Source: Apodemus sylvaticus
Lineage: Eukaryota > Chordata > Mammalia > Rodentia > Muridae
DNA length: 64,000 nucleotides
Direction: 5' to 3'
Assembly: GCF_947179515.1 (NCBI RefSeq)
Contig: NC_067473.1
Coordinates: 92,573,850-92,637,849 of the forward strand
This document shows positions 44,960-56,957 of this stretch, piece after piece. How positions within the stretch are numbered: the stretch's first letter is position 1; each line of letters begins with the position of its first letter. The notes under the pieces are model-generated. The model did no database searches and was not told where the DNA came from. It worked only from the letters and a program-made list of their open reading frames with translations. Made by a program: the position numbers and the translations under genes.

Positions 44960-45987
44960 CCTGTTATCTCTGGTGTTAGGTGGTCTTTTCTCTGGCTGGT
45001 TTTTGTGCCTCCTATGAGGCTGTAAGGCTATTTTCGCAACACTGAATGGCTGGGTTTCCCCTGTCGCAGATTGCTGGTGTGCTGCCCTCCTCTTGGGTGC
45101 TCTTAGAGCCCTAGTGTGCCTTGCCCCAATTTTTCTCTGTGAACCAAGTAATGCCTGTTTGCTCCTTCAGGGAGTGCTGATGGTGTATGCTGTGGGGACC
45201 TTTTTCGAGTGCTGATCACTCTGCTGGTCAGCCGATCCCCCAACCAGGTTGGTGTACCCAAGGCTAGCCTATCTGCTTAGGCCCTGAGTCCAGGCAAAAG
45301 CCTGACAGGCTTAGGTCCGAGTAATGTTCGCCTCGGGCTATGACTGCTAACTGGTTCTGTTAGGTAGCCAAGATGGTGCTGCGCGTGCCCCCTGAAAGTC
45401 CTGGGACAGTCTGCCGGGCTGACAACCTCCTGGCCCGGTTGGCACACAGATGGCCCACTGGGCAGCCCAGGGCCTGGGTGCAGTCCTACGCCTGTCAGGC
45501 TTAGACCCCTGCGAAGTTAGCCTTGGGCTATGACTGTTAACTGGTTTTGCCTGCTAGAACTCTCTGGCATCCTGTAGCCAAAATGGAGGCACATGCTTCC
45601 TATAAATGCAGGGACAGACTGCCAGGCTGACAACCTCCTGTCCAGGTTGGCACACTGATGGCCCCCCAAACAGCCTAGGGCCTGGGTGCAGGCCAACACC
45701 TGTCGGGCTTAGACCCCTGTGATGTTGGCCTCGGGATAAGTCTGCATACCTTAGGCTGTCAGTTCTCTCTGGCATCTGAGAGCCAAGATGATGGAGAGCC
45801 TCTCGTAACCAACTGGCGGGAGGCAGAGTTCTGATGTGGCTTCAGTGCAGTGAAAAGCACTGTAAATCCACCGCCGCTTGCAGCCCGGCTGGCCAGTGAT
45901 GGTCAGTGGTAGCAGGCGCAGGGCCTGCCAGGACCCTGCCACCTTGGTTCCACTGGTAGTGGCCCTACTACTGGACGAGCTGCTGCT
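44960..45987 (-). promoter_or_regulatory. L1 E 5' UTR with about 208-bp tandem monomers
   Basis: After a 270-bp non-repeated tether, three related units occur: about 45231-45420, 45421-45628 and 45629 to about 45840. The second and third begin GACAACCTCCTG 208 bp apart. Each carries a CAGGCTTAG-type or GGGCTTAG-type block and a GCCAAGATGG-like motif (CCATCTTGGC on the L1 strand, a YY1-like site); the middle copy is changed to GCCAAAATGG. About 145 bp of unrelated GC-rich sequence lie beyond the third unit. The arrangement resembles mouse L1 monomeric promoters. Confidence 0.75.
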
Positions 45988-46800
45988 CTTCTCCTGCCTT
46001 TCTTTAAGTGATTTTTGCATTTCCTCTTTGTTGGCTTCTATTTGTTGCCCTATATTCTCCTGAATTTCTTTAAGTGATTTTTGTGTTTCCACTGTAAGGG
46101 CTTCTAACTAATATTTGTTCCCCTGTATTTCTTTAAGAGATTAATTTATGTCCTTCTTATGTTCCTCTAACAGCATCATGACCAGTGATTTTTAAATCCA
46201 AATCTTGTTTTTCTGGTGTGTTTTGGTATCCAGGACTTGCTGTTATTGGAGAATTGGGTTCAGATGCTGCCATATTGCCTTGATTTCTGTTAGTAATGTT
46301 CCTACGTTTGCCTTTTGCCATCTCGTTATCTCTGGTGTTAGTTGGTCTTGTTGTCACTGGTTGGTGCTTGAACCTCCTGTGAGCCTGTAAGGCTATTTCT
46401 GCAGTGCTGGATGCCTGGGTTTTCCCTGGCACAGATTGTTGATGTGCTGCCCCCATCTTGAGTTCCCTTGGATCCCTGGTGTGTCTTGCCCCAAGCAATG
46501 CTATACTCGGGTTGTCTCTGTGATCCTGGTGCTGCCTGTCTGCTCTGTCATGGAGCAATGATGGCAGATGCTGCTGGGACCTTTTCTAAGTGCTGATCAC
46601 TCTGCAGGGCAAGCAACCCAGGACAGGGTTGGAGCACATTCCCACAGAGCTGCCCAGGCCCTGGGTTCAGGCAAAAGGCTGACAGGCTGAGACCCAAGCA
46701 ATGTTACCCTTGGGCTATGTCTGCGTACCTGGTGTTGTCTGTTAGATATGTCTGGCTTCCAGGACTCAGCTTGCTTTCTTATAGACTACTTACAAGTCTT
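45988..46800 (-). mobile_element. L1 F: ORF1 N-terminus and 5' UTR only
   Basis: Minus-strand ORF1 begins at 46321 (MAKGKRRNITNRNQGNMAASEPN), frameshifts near 46190 through an extra T, and continues in coiled-coil sequence (KSLKEIQEN, IEANKEEMQKSLKE) to about 45990. There it joins the 5' end of L1 E, and all downstream L1 F sequence is missing. Its 5' UTR (46322 to about 46800) parallels the tether of L1 E (GCTGATCACTCTGC in both) and the first monomer. Confidence 0.8.
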
Positions 46801-47600
46801 AACCTGCTTTATTCACATCATTCACAGCATTTGTATGCTCATAGATTTTTTTAAATGGATTTATTCATTTACTCTTTAAGGATCACTAACTTATTCATAG
46901 GGACTATTTTGAAGTTCTTGCTTGTGCTTTGGCTATGTCACATTGTTCAGGGTCTGCTGTCAAAGGATTGCTGGGCTTTAGTGGAGAAATGTTGTCCTGC
47001 CTGTAACTGACTCTGTTTATACCGCTATCTAGACAGCTGGGTTTGGGGAAATTGTAATTCTAGGTGTGCATGTTTGGTATTGTTTTCTTACATGGATGTT
47101 TTATTTCTTTGTTTCTTTTCTGCTTCTTAGAGGAGTGTGGTAGATATTTGTTCCCTAACAGAGAATGTTTTTGAAATCCTCAATTGAGGATTCTCATTAG
47201 AATGTGTTTCCTGGTGTTGGGACCTGCTCTTAGGTATAGAGATCAGCTATAATGGCAGGGATGTTGGAGTTCCACAGGAGGGAGTAAAAGCAGGATTTAT
47301 TACTAGGACTTCTTAGATCCCTCAGAATGGGAGTAGATACAGAGGAGAAATCAGAGATGACAGTCTACTAAAGAATTGAGGAATGAGACTTCTGGATTGG
47401 ATTTAGAGAAGAAAGAGTGTAAATCTGAAGATCACTTAGTTGTTTCCCTATCCTATCTGTTTCCCTAACCAATGTGGCCAGTGAGTTTGCAGGGAATGTC
47501 TGCAGGAGTTGGAGGAAGAGATAAAGATACATGTGGTAGTGGCTGTGAGAGAACATTTGTCTGATCTTCTAGAGAATGGGGGAAAAGAGGAAGGGGGAGG
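46801..47600 (-). mobile_element. Probable Lx ORF1 start and 5' UTR
   Basis: ATTTATTCATTTACTCTTTAAGGA near 46859, TTCTTGCTTGTGCTTTGGC, GGGTCTGCTGTCAAAGG and GGATTGCTGGGCTTTAGTGG then CTATCTAGACAGCTGGGTTTGGGG near 47023 follow the remembered order of Lx ORF1 N-terminus and 5' UTR in reverse. It may be the 5' part of the Lx whose 3' part starts at 31195. The distal limit is uncertain. Confidence 0.5.
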
Positions 47601-49823
47601 CTACAGCAGGTGATCTGCCAAAAAGCTGGAGATGATGCTGGGGGATTGGATTTGAAGAATAGGAGGGAGAGTAATGGTCTGATGATTGCCTCCCTGCTTC
47701 CCTCAAAACACTCATCTTCTATAAACATTAAAAATATAATTTCCTTTAAAAAGTGTATATATGAGAACCTGGAGAAGAAATGTGTTTTCAAAAACTGTTT
47801 AGTACACTTATTTGAATGATAGTAGTGTGAAGTAGAAAGGCGTGGAACTATGTTTTAGTAAAACAATGGCCATTTCTTTGCAGCTTCTTGTTTTTTTAAT
47901 TGTACTTAAACACTATTAGAAGAATGAATAGAATAAAGTGGAGAGGTAAGATAAACATTTTCAAGGGAGGAAACACAGAAATAACAAATAAAACCCGAGT
48001 AATATAAGAAACAGAAGTTTCTGCCTTTTCAAAGACCCAGATAACTTTTTAAAAAATATTAATACATACATACTTGTGTGCATGTGCACACACACATATC
48101 TTCCTACATAAAAATACAAATAGTTATATATAAATATATGCTAAAATGATCTTCAACACATAAAGATGCACACAGAACAGTTTAAAACATGATTGTTAAA
48201 ATCCTTAAAAAGATAAAACAAAGATGTTATTTTCAGCAGAGTTATTAGGAAATAGCTAAACTAAAGTGTTTATTTTTTACTTGAACACTAAAAAACTATC
48301 TTTTCAGTAACTGACAAATGCGTAAAGTAATAATTTCCAGTAAAGTGATAATTATCAGCTTCATGTGAAAGATGAACTGGGGATAGTACTGTCTGAGAAG
48401 GTAGCATGCAGTATCTTGGAACATGAATAGCATAGGAGTTTCTAACAAAAGGACTTCCCCAAAGCATCCCAACAGCTTTTCATGGATAAAGAGTATTTAG
48501 TAAACAGCAAATTGTTGGTGTGACATTACTAGAAGATGAATGGAAAAATCTCTGCAGGAGGGCTGTCTTACAGAATAAAGAAATAACAGCCTTTCTGCTT
48601 CCAGTTTAAGTGTTCTTGTGCCTCTGGATTTAAAGGTTTAGACACATGCGACACATGCAGGGTGTTGCTTCTATGAAATGTAGCATAAAGTAACTACTAC
48701 TGTTCTTTTGAGTCTATATTAAAATGTTTCATTACTTTCTTTGCCTTTTATTTCTTTAAGTAATTTTAAGCTTGGATTCCTTACCATTTCCTACAATGTA
48801 TAAAGAAGCCATCAGTGTGAAAAACTGTCATTTATTGTAAGACATGCATAATAAAGAACTCATCACTTTTGTTCCTGCTTATTTTTCATATATAAAACAA
48901 AAGTTAGAAATTTATGTTTATTCACTAATATGTGAGGTTAAGTTTTATTTGGATACTATCAATATATGCTTAAAACAGCCACATATAGAGTAAGGAAAAA
49001 ATGGAAAAATGAATTTAAAATAAGATGTGGTCTCTGTGAACCATAAGAAATGGTATGCCTCTGATGATAAGCCACAAAGCATTAATTCTGATCTATCTCA
49101 AGATAACATGGGAGATTGTAGGGTAGAGGTAGCCAGAACTCCACTAACTCGTCTTTGGAGAATGGATAGGCCCCGATTGTGTGCTGGTGGGTGGCAGGGT
49201 TAGTTTGGAAAGTTCAGAACTACTTCGTGTTTTAAATACTAATTTTCTTCAAAGTGAAAAAAAATAGTATAGAGAGAAGTCAATATTACTTTAATAGACA
49301 TTAATAGATATTGTTTAAATTTTAATCTCAAAAAGTTTAAAAGTCAATTCAGATTGTTTTATTTGATAAGATCCTGGTTAGTTCTACTTTCTGTGGCTTG
49401 TTATACTGTTTATTTTTAAGACTATGCATATCTACATAAACCTCCCAGGTCTAGGGAGACTTACTATCTGGGCAAGCATTTCTTTGATCCAGCTGACACT
49501 TACTTATCTTGTATCTTGAAAAGACCACAAAGTTTGAACCAGATACCATTCACTAAAGGTCGAGAGGAACTGAAATATTGACTTGTAGCAGTGGCCAGTG
49601 TGTGTAGCTCATCATTGCAAAGAAGTGATGGACCTGCATCTAGGGTAGTGCCTTGGTCACCCATGAGTAATGAATGCTGTGAATGGCCCAGAAATGATTT
49701 AAGTTACACATTAAGTAGAGCAGGTGGCAATAGGCATCGATATGGGTTAAATGGATGAAAGAATGGCTCTTGAACTTGACTAAGTTACAAACTAACATGT
49801 AGGCAAATTCTTAGCAGAATAAA
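47601..49823. other. No gene recognised
   Basis: AT-rich; no known repeat or credible coding frame. Confidence 0.5.
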
Positions 49824-49836
49824 AACTAAAAATTCA

Positions 49837-50014
49837 CAGGCAGTGGTGGCACATGCTTTTAATCCCAGCACTTGGGAGGCAGAGACAGGTGGTTCTCTGA
49901 GTTTGAGGCTAGCCTGATCTACAGAGTGAGTTGCAAGACAGCCAGGGCTATATAGAGAAACCCTGTCTCAAAAAACAAAAGAACAAACAACCACCACCAA
50001 CAATAGCAACAACA
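49837..50014 (+). repeat. B1 SINE with target-site duplication
   Basis: A full B1 (GGCAGTGGTGGCACATGC; TTTTAATCCCAGCACTTGGG; CCCTGTCTCAAAAAAC) with an AAC-rich tail. AACTAAAAATTCA at 49824-49836 and AACTAGAAAGTCA at 50015-50027 are the duplication, with two mismatches. Confidence 0.95.
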
Positions 50015-50027
50015 AACTAGAAAGTCA

Positions 50028-52416
50028 ATCCAGAGTACCGGGTTTAGAGTCTTATTATTTAGAAGTTGGTTTAGGAAGTTACACAAAGAAATTGCAGTTA
50101 AGGTATTATAAGCAGTAAGATTGCCATCTTAGAATGGCCAAAAGAATTTGCCTTTGCTAATTGATAGTTTGGCTTCAGGGTTTTTGTTTTTTTTTCCTGT
50201 TTGAAAGAAAATGATAATAGTTTTATATCTCAAAGGAAAGAACATCTTTGACCTTTTGCCTTTTAAAGATAAAAATGAAAACATAGCAGGAGGATTTCTT
50301 TGAATGGGCAGGAGAAGCAGCCATCACTCCAATGTGGGTCATGGGCAAATCTCACATTCCTTTAGATTTCACAGGCTGAAAGCAATGTGAAATTTTGACA
50401 TTTTCACCTCTGAGTTTTCACACATAAAAGAGACACTTTTCAAGGGTAAGTAGTGATTTTTCTTTTCCTGCTGAGAACTAGTTTTGCAGCTTAGAGGGCA
50501 AGTGGGGAAACTGTTGCGTTAGAAACTTCAGTGGTGGAATGCAGTCAGCTCCACACACAGGAAGTGGGGCATCACGTGAGACCTCAAAGCAGAAGCCCTT
50601 GTTGATTTGCTGAAAAATTCTCTTTGAGCTAGTCTAGCAAATCTGTGAAAATCAGAAAAAGGTGTCACAAGGTTGCATTAACAGTTAAATTCCTTCAGAC
50701 TTTCATACACAGTCTTCACTTAAGTTTTAATTGGCCAAAAAAAAAAAAAAAAAAAGGCTCCATCTTTTCCCTGAAACTATACATTTTCATTGTGATACTG
50801 TGTGTTTCAGGATGGCAATGGCCCTTAAGGAATGAAAACCAATGGTATGTTGTGAAAAAAAATTCACCTTTTGGAAAATAAATTTGGGGATAATATGAGG
50901 CTGAGATTTATGATGTAATAGATGTTGAAAATAGAAATCCATTCAATCTTAAAAGCACACAGTTCTTAAAGAAACAGAGAAACAGGACTGGGTCATTCTA
51001 GAAGATCCCCTACACTAGAGGGAAGAACACATAATTCAAACACCACTCAACTGGAAATGACTGTAGTTTAGGAAACATTGGGCAGGAGATGTGTTTTGTT
51101 ATTGGAGAAAACACTTTGGCAGCTGTGTGCAGAGACTCTGTGGGCTTGAAAGTTAAGAGCTGGATTTAGACAGATCAGCTGGCATGTTGGTTCACCTCAT
51201 ATGTCTTTCATGACTGGAGCTTCACTGGTGAGAGAGTAGGGATGTCTCCATAGGGGCAGCAGACTGACAGACATGTGATCCTCACAGCTCCAAACCCAGG
51301 TCCACGGGATGCTTCTCATCATCTGGTTTCCAGTAGCAATCAGCTGAGCCCTGGGACTCTGGGCCTATCTACATCAGATGCCTAGGACCTCACATTCCCA
51401 GTCTCCCACACCATGGTCCTTAGCTCCTAACTACTTCATTCTGGGTTATTTCAGTACAGTTTATATTTTTCAGGCTTTTGGATCTTCTTAGATTTTTTTT
51501 TTATTGACATGTCTGGAACCTCATGGGTAGAATAAAGATATTCTTGTGTATTATCTATAATGACAATATAGCAGCAACAGCAAAGTGTGAAAGTGTGGGA
51601 TGTGGTCAGATTAGACAGTGAAACGCACATGGGATGTCCTGAAAGGTAAGCTCTGGTGCCATTTTAATTCCACATTCAAGATCTCGCCATATAGATGCCA
51701 GAGTTCTAAAATTTTATCAAGCATGCCAGTAATTCCTCAAGAACAGAATGCTAAGCACTATTCTTAAAATGGAATACCACTCAAGGATAAAGGCGGATTC
51801 TTCAATGTCTTTGTCAGATTGTGTAGCCTACAAGTACAGCTGGGAAGATATTTTAATTTACTGTAAGAAGACTGAAAAGAAAAACTGGGTGGGGGCAGTA
51901 GGAGAATGAGAAAGTGAGGACCTTAGATGCTTATGGAAACCTTGAGGCCACAGAGTATCTGTTAGTCTATTACTTCTCAATAGGGTTCCTGTATTTTATA
52001 TAATCCAATCATATTTCTATCTTTTACCCAATCCCTGCCTAAATTCTTGGAGAAAGATTCATAAGTGTTGAGGAAACACATTTGTAAAGCTGGCCTGGAC
52101 TTCTGGTCATGATGTCACATATTTGAAGGGTAGCATAGTTTCTTGTTGATCAGTGGATTTCTAACCTCTGGGAGTCTTCCCCCCCCCCTGTATTAGTGAT
52201 AATAATAGTCCAATCTTCTCAGAGTTGCTATATGAATGAAGAGTCAGATAATAAACAACCATTGGACAGCTTTGAATCAACTGTTTCTCAGTCTCTAACA
52301 CTAAGAGGCAGAGCCATGGTCTTATGGCTGAGGCACCATGTAATGAGTGAGGTGGTTTAGATAAAAGGCACAGGGCCTGGTTCTTGGGGGGAAATAGGTG
52401 AGCTGATCAAATGAAA
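50028..52416. other. No gene recognised
   Basis: No repeat family recognised apart from a 19-A run at 50739-50757 and a C9 run at 52181. No gene-like frame. Confidence 0.5.
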
Positions 52417-52429
52417 ATATGATAGTTCA

Positions 52430-53182
52430 CCTTACACCAGTCAGAATGGATAAGATTAAAAATTCAGGAGATAGCAGGTGTTGGAGAGGGTGTGGAGAAA
52501 GAGGAACACTCCTCCACTGCTGGTGGGGTTGCAAATTGGTACAACCACTCTGGAAATCAGTCTGGCGGTTCCTCCGAAAACTGGGCACCTCACTTCCAGA
52601 AGATCCTGCTATACCACTCCTGGGCATATACCCAGAGGATTCCCCACCATGTAATAAGGATACATTCTCTACTATGTTCATAGCAGCCCTATTTATAATT
52701 GCCAGATGCTAGAAAGAACCCAGGTATCCCTCAACAGAAAAGTGGATGCAAAAAATGTGGTATATCTACACAATGGAGTACTATTTAGCCATTAGAAACA
52801 ATGAACTCATGAAATTCTTAGGCAAATGGATGGAGCTAGAGAACATCATACTAAGTGAGGTAACCCTGACTCAAAAGGTGAATCATGGTATGCAGTCACT
52901 AATAAGTGGATATTAACCTAGAAAACTGGAATACCCAAAACATAATCCACACATCAAATGAGGTACAAGAAGAAAGGATGAGTGGCCCCTGGTTCTGGAA
53001 AGACTCAGTGAAGCAGTATTCGGCAAAACCAGAACGGGGAAGTGGGAAGGGGTGGTTGGGAGGACAGGGGAAGAGAAAGGGGCTTATGGGACTTTTGGGG
53101 AGTGGGGGGATAGAAAAGGGGAAATCATTTGAAATGTAAATAAAAAATTATATCGAATAAAAAAAAGAAAAGCAAAAAAAAT
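52430..53182 (+). mobile_element. 5'-truncated L1 with perfect 13-bp target-site duplication
   Basis: ATATGATAGTTCA lies at 52417-52429 and 53183-53195. The insert holds the ORF2 C-terminus, with the cysteine motif and ISGY end (stop near 52914), the G-rich 3' UTR, and an A-rich tail with AAAAGCAAAAAAA. The frame at 52419-52712 is interrupted by a frameshift near 52712. It is very similar to the copies at 62.7-64 kb. Confidence 0.95.
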
Positions 53183-53195
53183 ATATGATAGTTCA

Positions 53196-53684
53196 GTTTT
53201 GGAGTTGAATATTAGGTGTTGAGTGAAGGAGGGTTTTTTTGTTGTTATTGTTCATGTTTGTATATAGCTTTAGCTATATCTCAAAATTCAACTATTTTGC
53301 CTCAGCTAGTAAGCAATTCTGCATGTCCCTACAATCATTTATTTAAGTTTACTTGAGAATGAAAACATTGTCGACTATTGTTTTAATTATTTTGATTTTG
53401 CAGCTATACTTGTTAGCTATTCATATAAATGGAAGGTTTCCCTATTTTTACATTTCTAACGGGAAAAATAATATCTGGCTAATTGTTCTGTATTCTTTTG
53501 GTGTTGGCAACACTGGTTCAATATGTCCAACTGGATATACTTTTCCAACGATTTGTATTATAGAAATGCTTGGCTAAATGCATCAATAAAAATGTTATTT
53601 CCAAGTGAGTCTGTCTGTCTTCCTCACTTCTTCAAGATGCATCATCTTAACGTTTCTCAGTTTTTTAAAGATGTTTTTCTACTT
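53196..53684. other. No gene recognised
   Basis: AT-rich; nothing supported. Confidence 0.5.
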
Positions 53685-54420
53685 TGTGTGTGCGTGCATA
53701 CACATGTATGTGTTTCTGTGTATGGTAAATGTATGGTGTATGCACCCATGAGGATGAGTTCAGTCTCCATTGGAAGTGGGGAGTCTGAGTGTATGAGTGA
53801 ATGAGTGAGGAGTGAGTGAATGAGTGAGTGAGTGAGGAATGAGTGAGTGAGGAGTGAGTGAATGAGTGAGGAGTGAGTGAGTGAGTGAGTAAGTGAGTGA
53901 GGAGTGAATGAGGAGTGAGGAGTGAGTGAGTGAGGAGTGAGGAGTGAGTGAGGAGTGAGTGAGTGAGTGAGGAGTGAGTGAGGAGTGAGGAGTGAGGAGT
54001 GAGTAAGGAGTGAGTGAGTGAGGAGTGAATGAGGAGTGAGTGAGTGAGTGAGTGAGTGAGGAGTAAGTGAGTGAGTGAGGAGTGAGTGAGGAGTGACTGA
54101 GTGAATGAGTGAGTAGAGGGAATATTTCTAAGATGAAACTATAGGAACAACATCCATAGACGACTCTGAGTTTGAAAACAAGCCCGAGGAGGACATTAGA
54201 TCCCTGTTGTATTATTCCACACCTTATTCCCTGGAGAAGAGATTTTACTGAATTTGGAACTAGAATGTGGCCAGTGAGTTCCAGTCACCCTCCTATCTCA
54301 CACTGCAGTCAAGTAATAAACATGGCTGCAGGGCCACACTTGGCTTGTCATATAGGTGTCAGGGATTTAAATTCAGGGACTTAGGTTTGTGCAGCAAGTG
54401 ATTTTGCTGAGTCACCCCAC
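53685..54420 (-). repeat. Diverged B3-type SINE carrying a minisatellite
   Basis: TGTGTGCGTGCATACACATG near 53687 with CATGAGGATGAGTTCAG is tail-side B3 complement. After the GAGT array, head-side blocks appear near 54345-54415 (TAGGTGTCAGGGATTTAAATTCAG then GTGCAGCAAGTGATTTTGCTGAGTCACCCC). Confidence 0.5.
53785..54115. repeat. GAGT/GAGGAGT minisatellite, about 330 bp
   Basis: Irregular mixture of GAGT and GAGGAGT units with occasional GAAT or AAGT variants. No higher-order unit is obvious by eye. Confidence 0.95.
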
Positions 54421-56957
54421 CCCCAAGCACCCTTTAAATTGTTGATATATATATGTATATATATACTTGTGGTTTGAAAAATTATAGCATAAAGAATTAA
54501 ACATGTATATTCTCAACCAAATAGGAAGCAAATGCATGGAGGTGGTTCAAGCATGGCTCACTGTAGTTCAACCTGGGACTTTGCAGCTTTGTCATGGCCT
54601 GAAAGAACACACATTCAATAGTTCTGTTCCAAATCAGCACAGTATTCAACAAATTGCATGAAATATTCAACACTTTATTACATAATAAGCTTTGTGGTAA
54701 ATTATTTTGCATAGCCATGATCTTATTACATGATCTGAACTCATGTGTGGAAGGTGGGCCTGAGCTGTGATGTTGATGGGTTGAGTTTTATTGAATGTTT
54801 TTACAAAGTATTTTTATATATAGAGGCTTTATTAGATGTACTCTCATTGTAAATTGAGAAACACTTATATTCAGATGGATGGGTGTTAAATCATCCAGAA
54901 AGAGACTTTTCTGATCAAAGCTCTATATCTTGGCCAAATAAAACATGGTAGGACACCGAGTCCGCAAATTTAAATGCAAAGGAAGAATATTTCCACTAAT
55001 GCATAATGAGTAACTCAGACATACCCCATAACTAACTCAGACAAGGTGGTTTTGATGCTTGTCTTCTGGAAAAAATGTTTAGCCCCAGAAACCCTAGATA
55101 AGCTCTTACTATTCACAGCATGGAACAGAGAGTGTATGTTGCTCCTCAGGAAAGTATTTTCACTACCTGCGAAATGAGAAGACAAGTCCCTCAGAAACCA
55201 CAGAGAGGCATTGTCCCCTCTCATCTGCAGAAGAGCACTGTCTGGCTAGATCTCACACTCCCTTGACAGCCAGTGTTTTGTCTACCGCTTTTCTGTCTGA
55301 GCATTCCTATGTCCTGTCTTTCCTTATATGGCAGGAGGCTGAGAGCAACACAACTTAGACAAAAAGCAGAGCTTGAACCTTGAGAGAAGAGCTTTGTGTT
55401 GATCCTGGTGTCCCCTTCTCTGGTCTGCTTTGGGGACACTGATTTTTACAGAATATTCTCCAAACTACACATTCACACCAAGTCCCATTTCACCAAAGAT
55501 GTGGTACAATAAAATCGCTTAAAGCCCATATGTGGCCAGTGGGCTCACAGGGAAATCTGGTGTTAGTTTATGGATGAGAAGAAAAGGTGGCTTTTTGTTC
55601 TGTTTATATATATATATATATATATATTTCCTGTCCTGAGGATTTTGAATATTTTTCTGTCCCTTGAATTTTTTTCTCCTTATAATGAGGTTTTGGAAAG
55701 CAGATGTTCAGTAAAGCTGAATGTCCTGGAAATATTCAACCCCATGTGGCAATTCTACACCTCAGGGTAGAGGCTATCTGCAGCCATAAAACACAGCTTA
55801 AAAAAAAAAAACCTCACCATAGAGTGCTATCCACCGAACTACAGACTGTCTCTAAAATTAGCCCACACACAAGTCCACTTATTGTTGGAAGGAATCATGA
55901 AGGTTAGTTTAAAGGGTTTTGCTGAATAGAGTCAGATTAAAAACATGCCAAATTAATTATTTTGCCTAAATGTCACAAGATGAATACCAAGTTCTTTTTA
56001 TAAATTTATCTCTGACTGTAGTCTCTCATACTAGTGTGGTAAACAACCCATAGTAACAAGTTGCCTTATCTGCAATTGTGGTGCAGCCTTTTAGAAAACA
56101 AGAAATGTCTAGGGCACCAAATAAAGCCCAGTGTATCATTATGACCTTGAACCTCAGGTGAGGGCTATAAACAATCCAAGCATAGACTCTCATTCACCAG
56201 AAACTCCACTGGAACTGTGGGGTGTTTGCTGAAATTATTGTTCTACTGACAATATGAAATAAACTCGAAACAAGATTTTCTTCTAGTAGGAATGGCCATC
56301 AGCACTGTATTACTCTAACATCATGTAGCATCATTGCCAAAAGACTATTTACTTCATATTGACAGCAAGGAAATAATGACTAAATTGTAGAGTTATTTAT
56401 AGCTGATTATCCTGCCATAGGCTAGAGTATCTAGATAATACCAAGAAGGCAAGGGGAGAGCCCAAGAGCCCTTTAAGCCAGAGCTGTTTAAATGACATTT
56501 AGCCTTAGCCTTCATTTACCCAGCATATATAAAGTTGTTATTTTTCTTTTCTAGGTGCCTTGGTCTTCTGTCTTTCCCTGTGGTTCAGTTCACTGTCCAT
56601 GTCAGGAAACAAACGCAGCAATCTGCTAGACAAGCAACAGCACCGAGTTACAAAGGATTCTTGCTAGTACTAACAGAGCTGGAGGTTCAAACACAAAAAT
56701 AATGATTATTACATTAACTTGTAGAAATCTCTAGGAAGAGAAAAAGAACAAGATAGCATTGAGAAAAACAAACAAATGCACATTTGTAAGGTCAAAAAGG
56801 GGGGGGGGTTGAAGCAATAATGACAAAATTTAATGAAAATAGAATTTAGGGAAAATAATTTGTACATGAGTCTTGTCTGCAAGGAATGGAGCTACTTCAA
56901 AATTGTTCTAGAAAGACTAGAACTTTCTAGAACTTCTAAAGAAGTTCATTCTTGTCA
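54421..56957. other. No gene recognised; microsatellite and hairpin
   Basis: Includes TA repeats at 54443-54466 and 55603-55627, an A12 run near 55801, a G9 run at about 56800, and an 11-bp inverted repeat at 56905-56933. Short frames here have no recognisable product. Confidence 0.5.
56905..56933. repeat. 11-bp perfect inverted repeat with two TTCTAGAA motifs
   Basis: GTTCTAGAAAG (56905-56915) and CTTTCTAGAAC (56923-56933) are exact complements with a 7-base loop. TTCTAGAA, the core arrangement of heat-shock elements (TTCnnGAA), occurs at 56906-56913 and 56925-56932. Confidence 0.85.

Larger units (their letters stand above)
39354..45987 (-). mobile_element. Full-length L1 E with monomeric 5' UTR, B1 insertion and fused 5' end
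   Basis: In reverse: A/T-rich tail, a 3' UTR of the same subfamily as L1 C (CCCGGTTCCTCCCTCCCC then ATATGTCCAATAAGCC), ORF2 (39603-43659), ORF1 (43646-44959) and a 5' UTR of about 1 kb with tandem monomers. Its 5' end abuts the ORF1 of another L1 at about 45987. I find no clear target-site duplication. Confidence 0.85.

Noticed and set aside
39340..46860. Target-site duplication AGATTTTTTAAA near 39350 and 46842 for a joint L1 E/F insertion
   Set aside because: The match is low-complexity A/T and the adjoining bases disagree; not strong enough to claim.
53785..54115. GAGT array as a telomere-like or CRISPR-like array
   Set aside because: Units are 4 and 7 bp without spacers and do not match TTAGGG.
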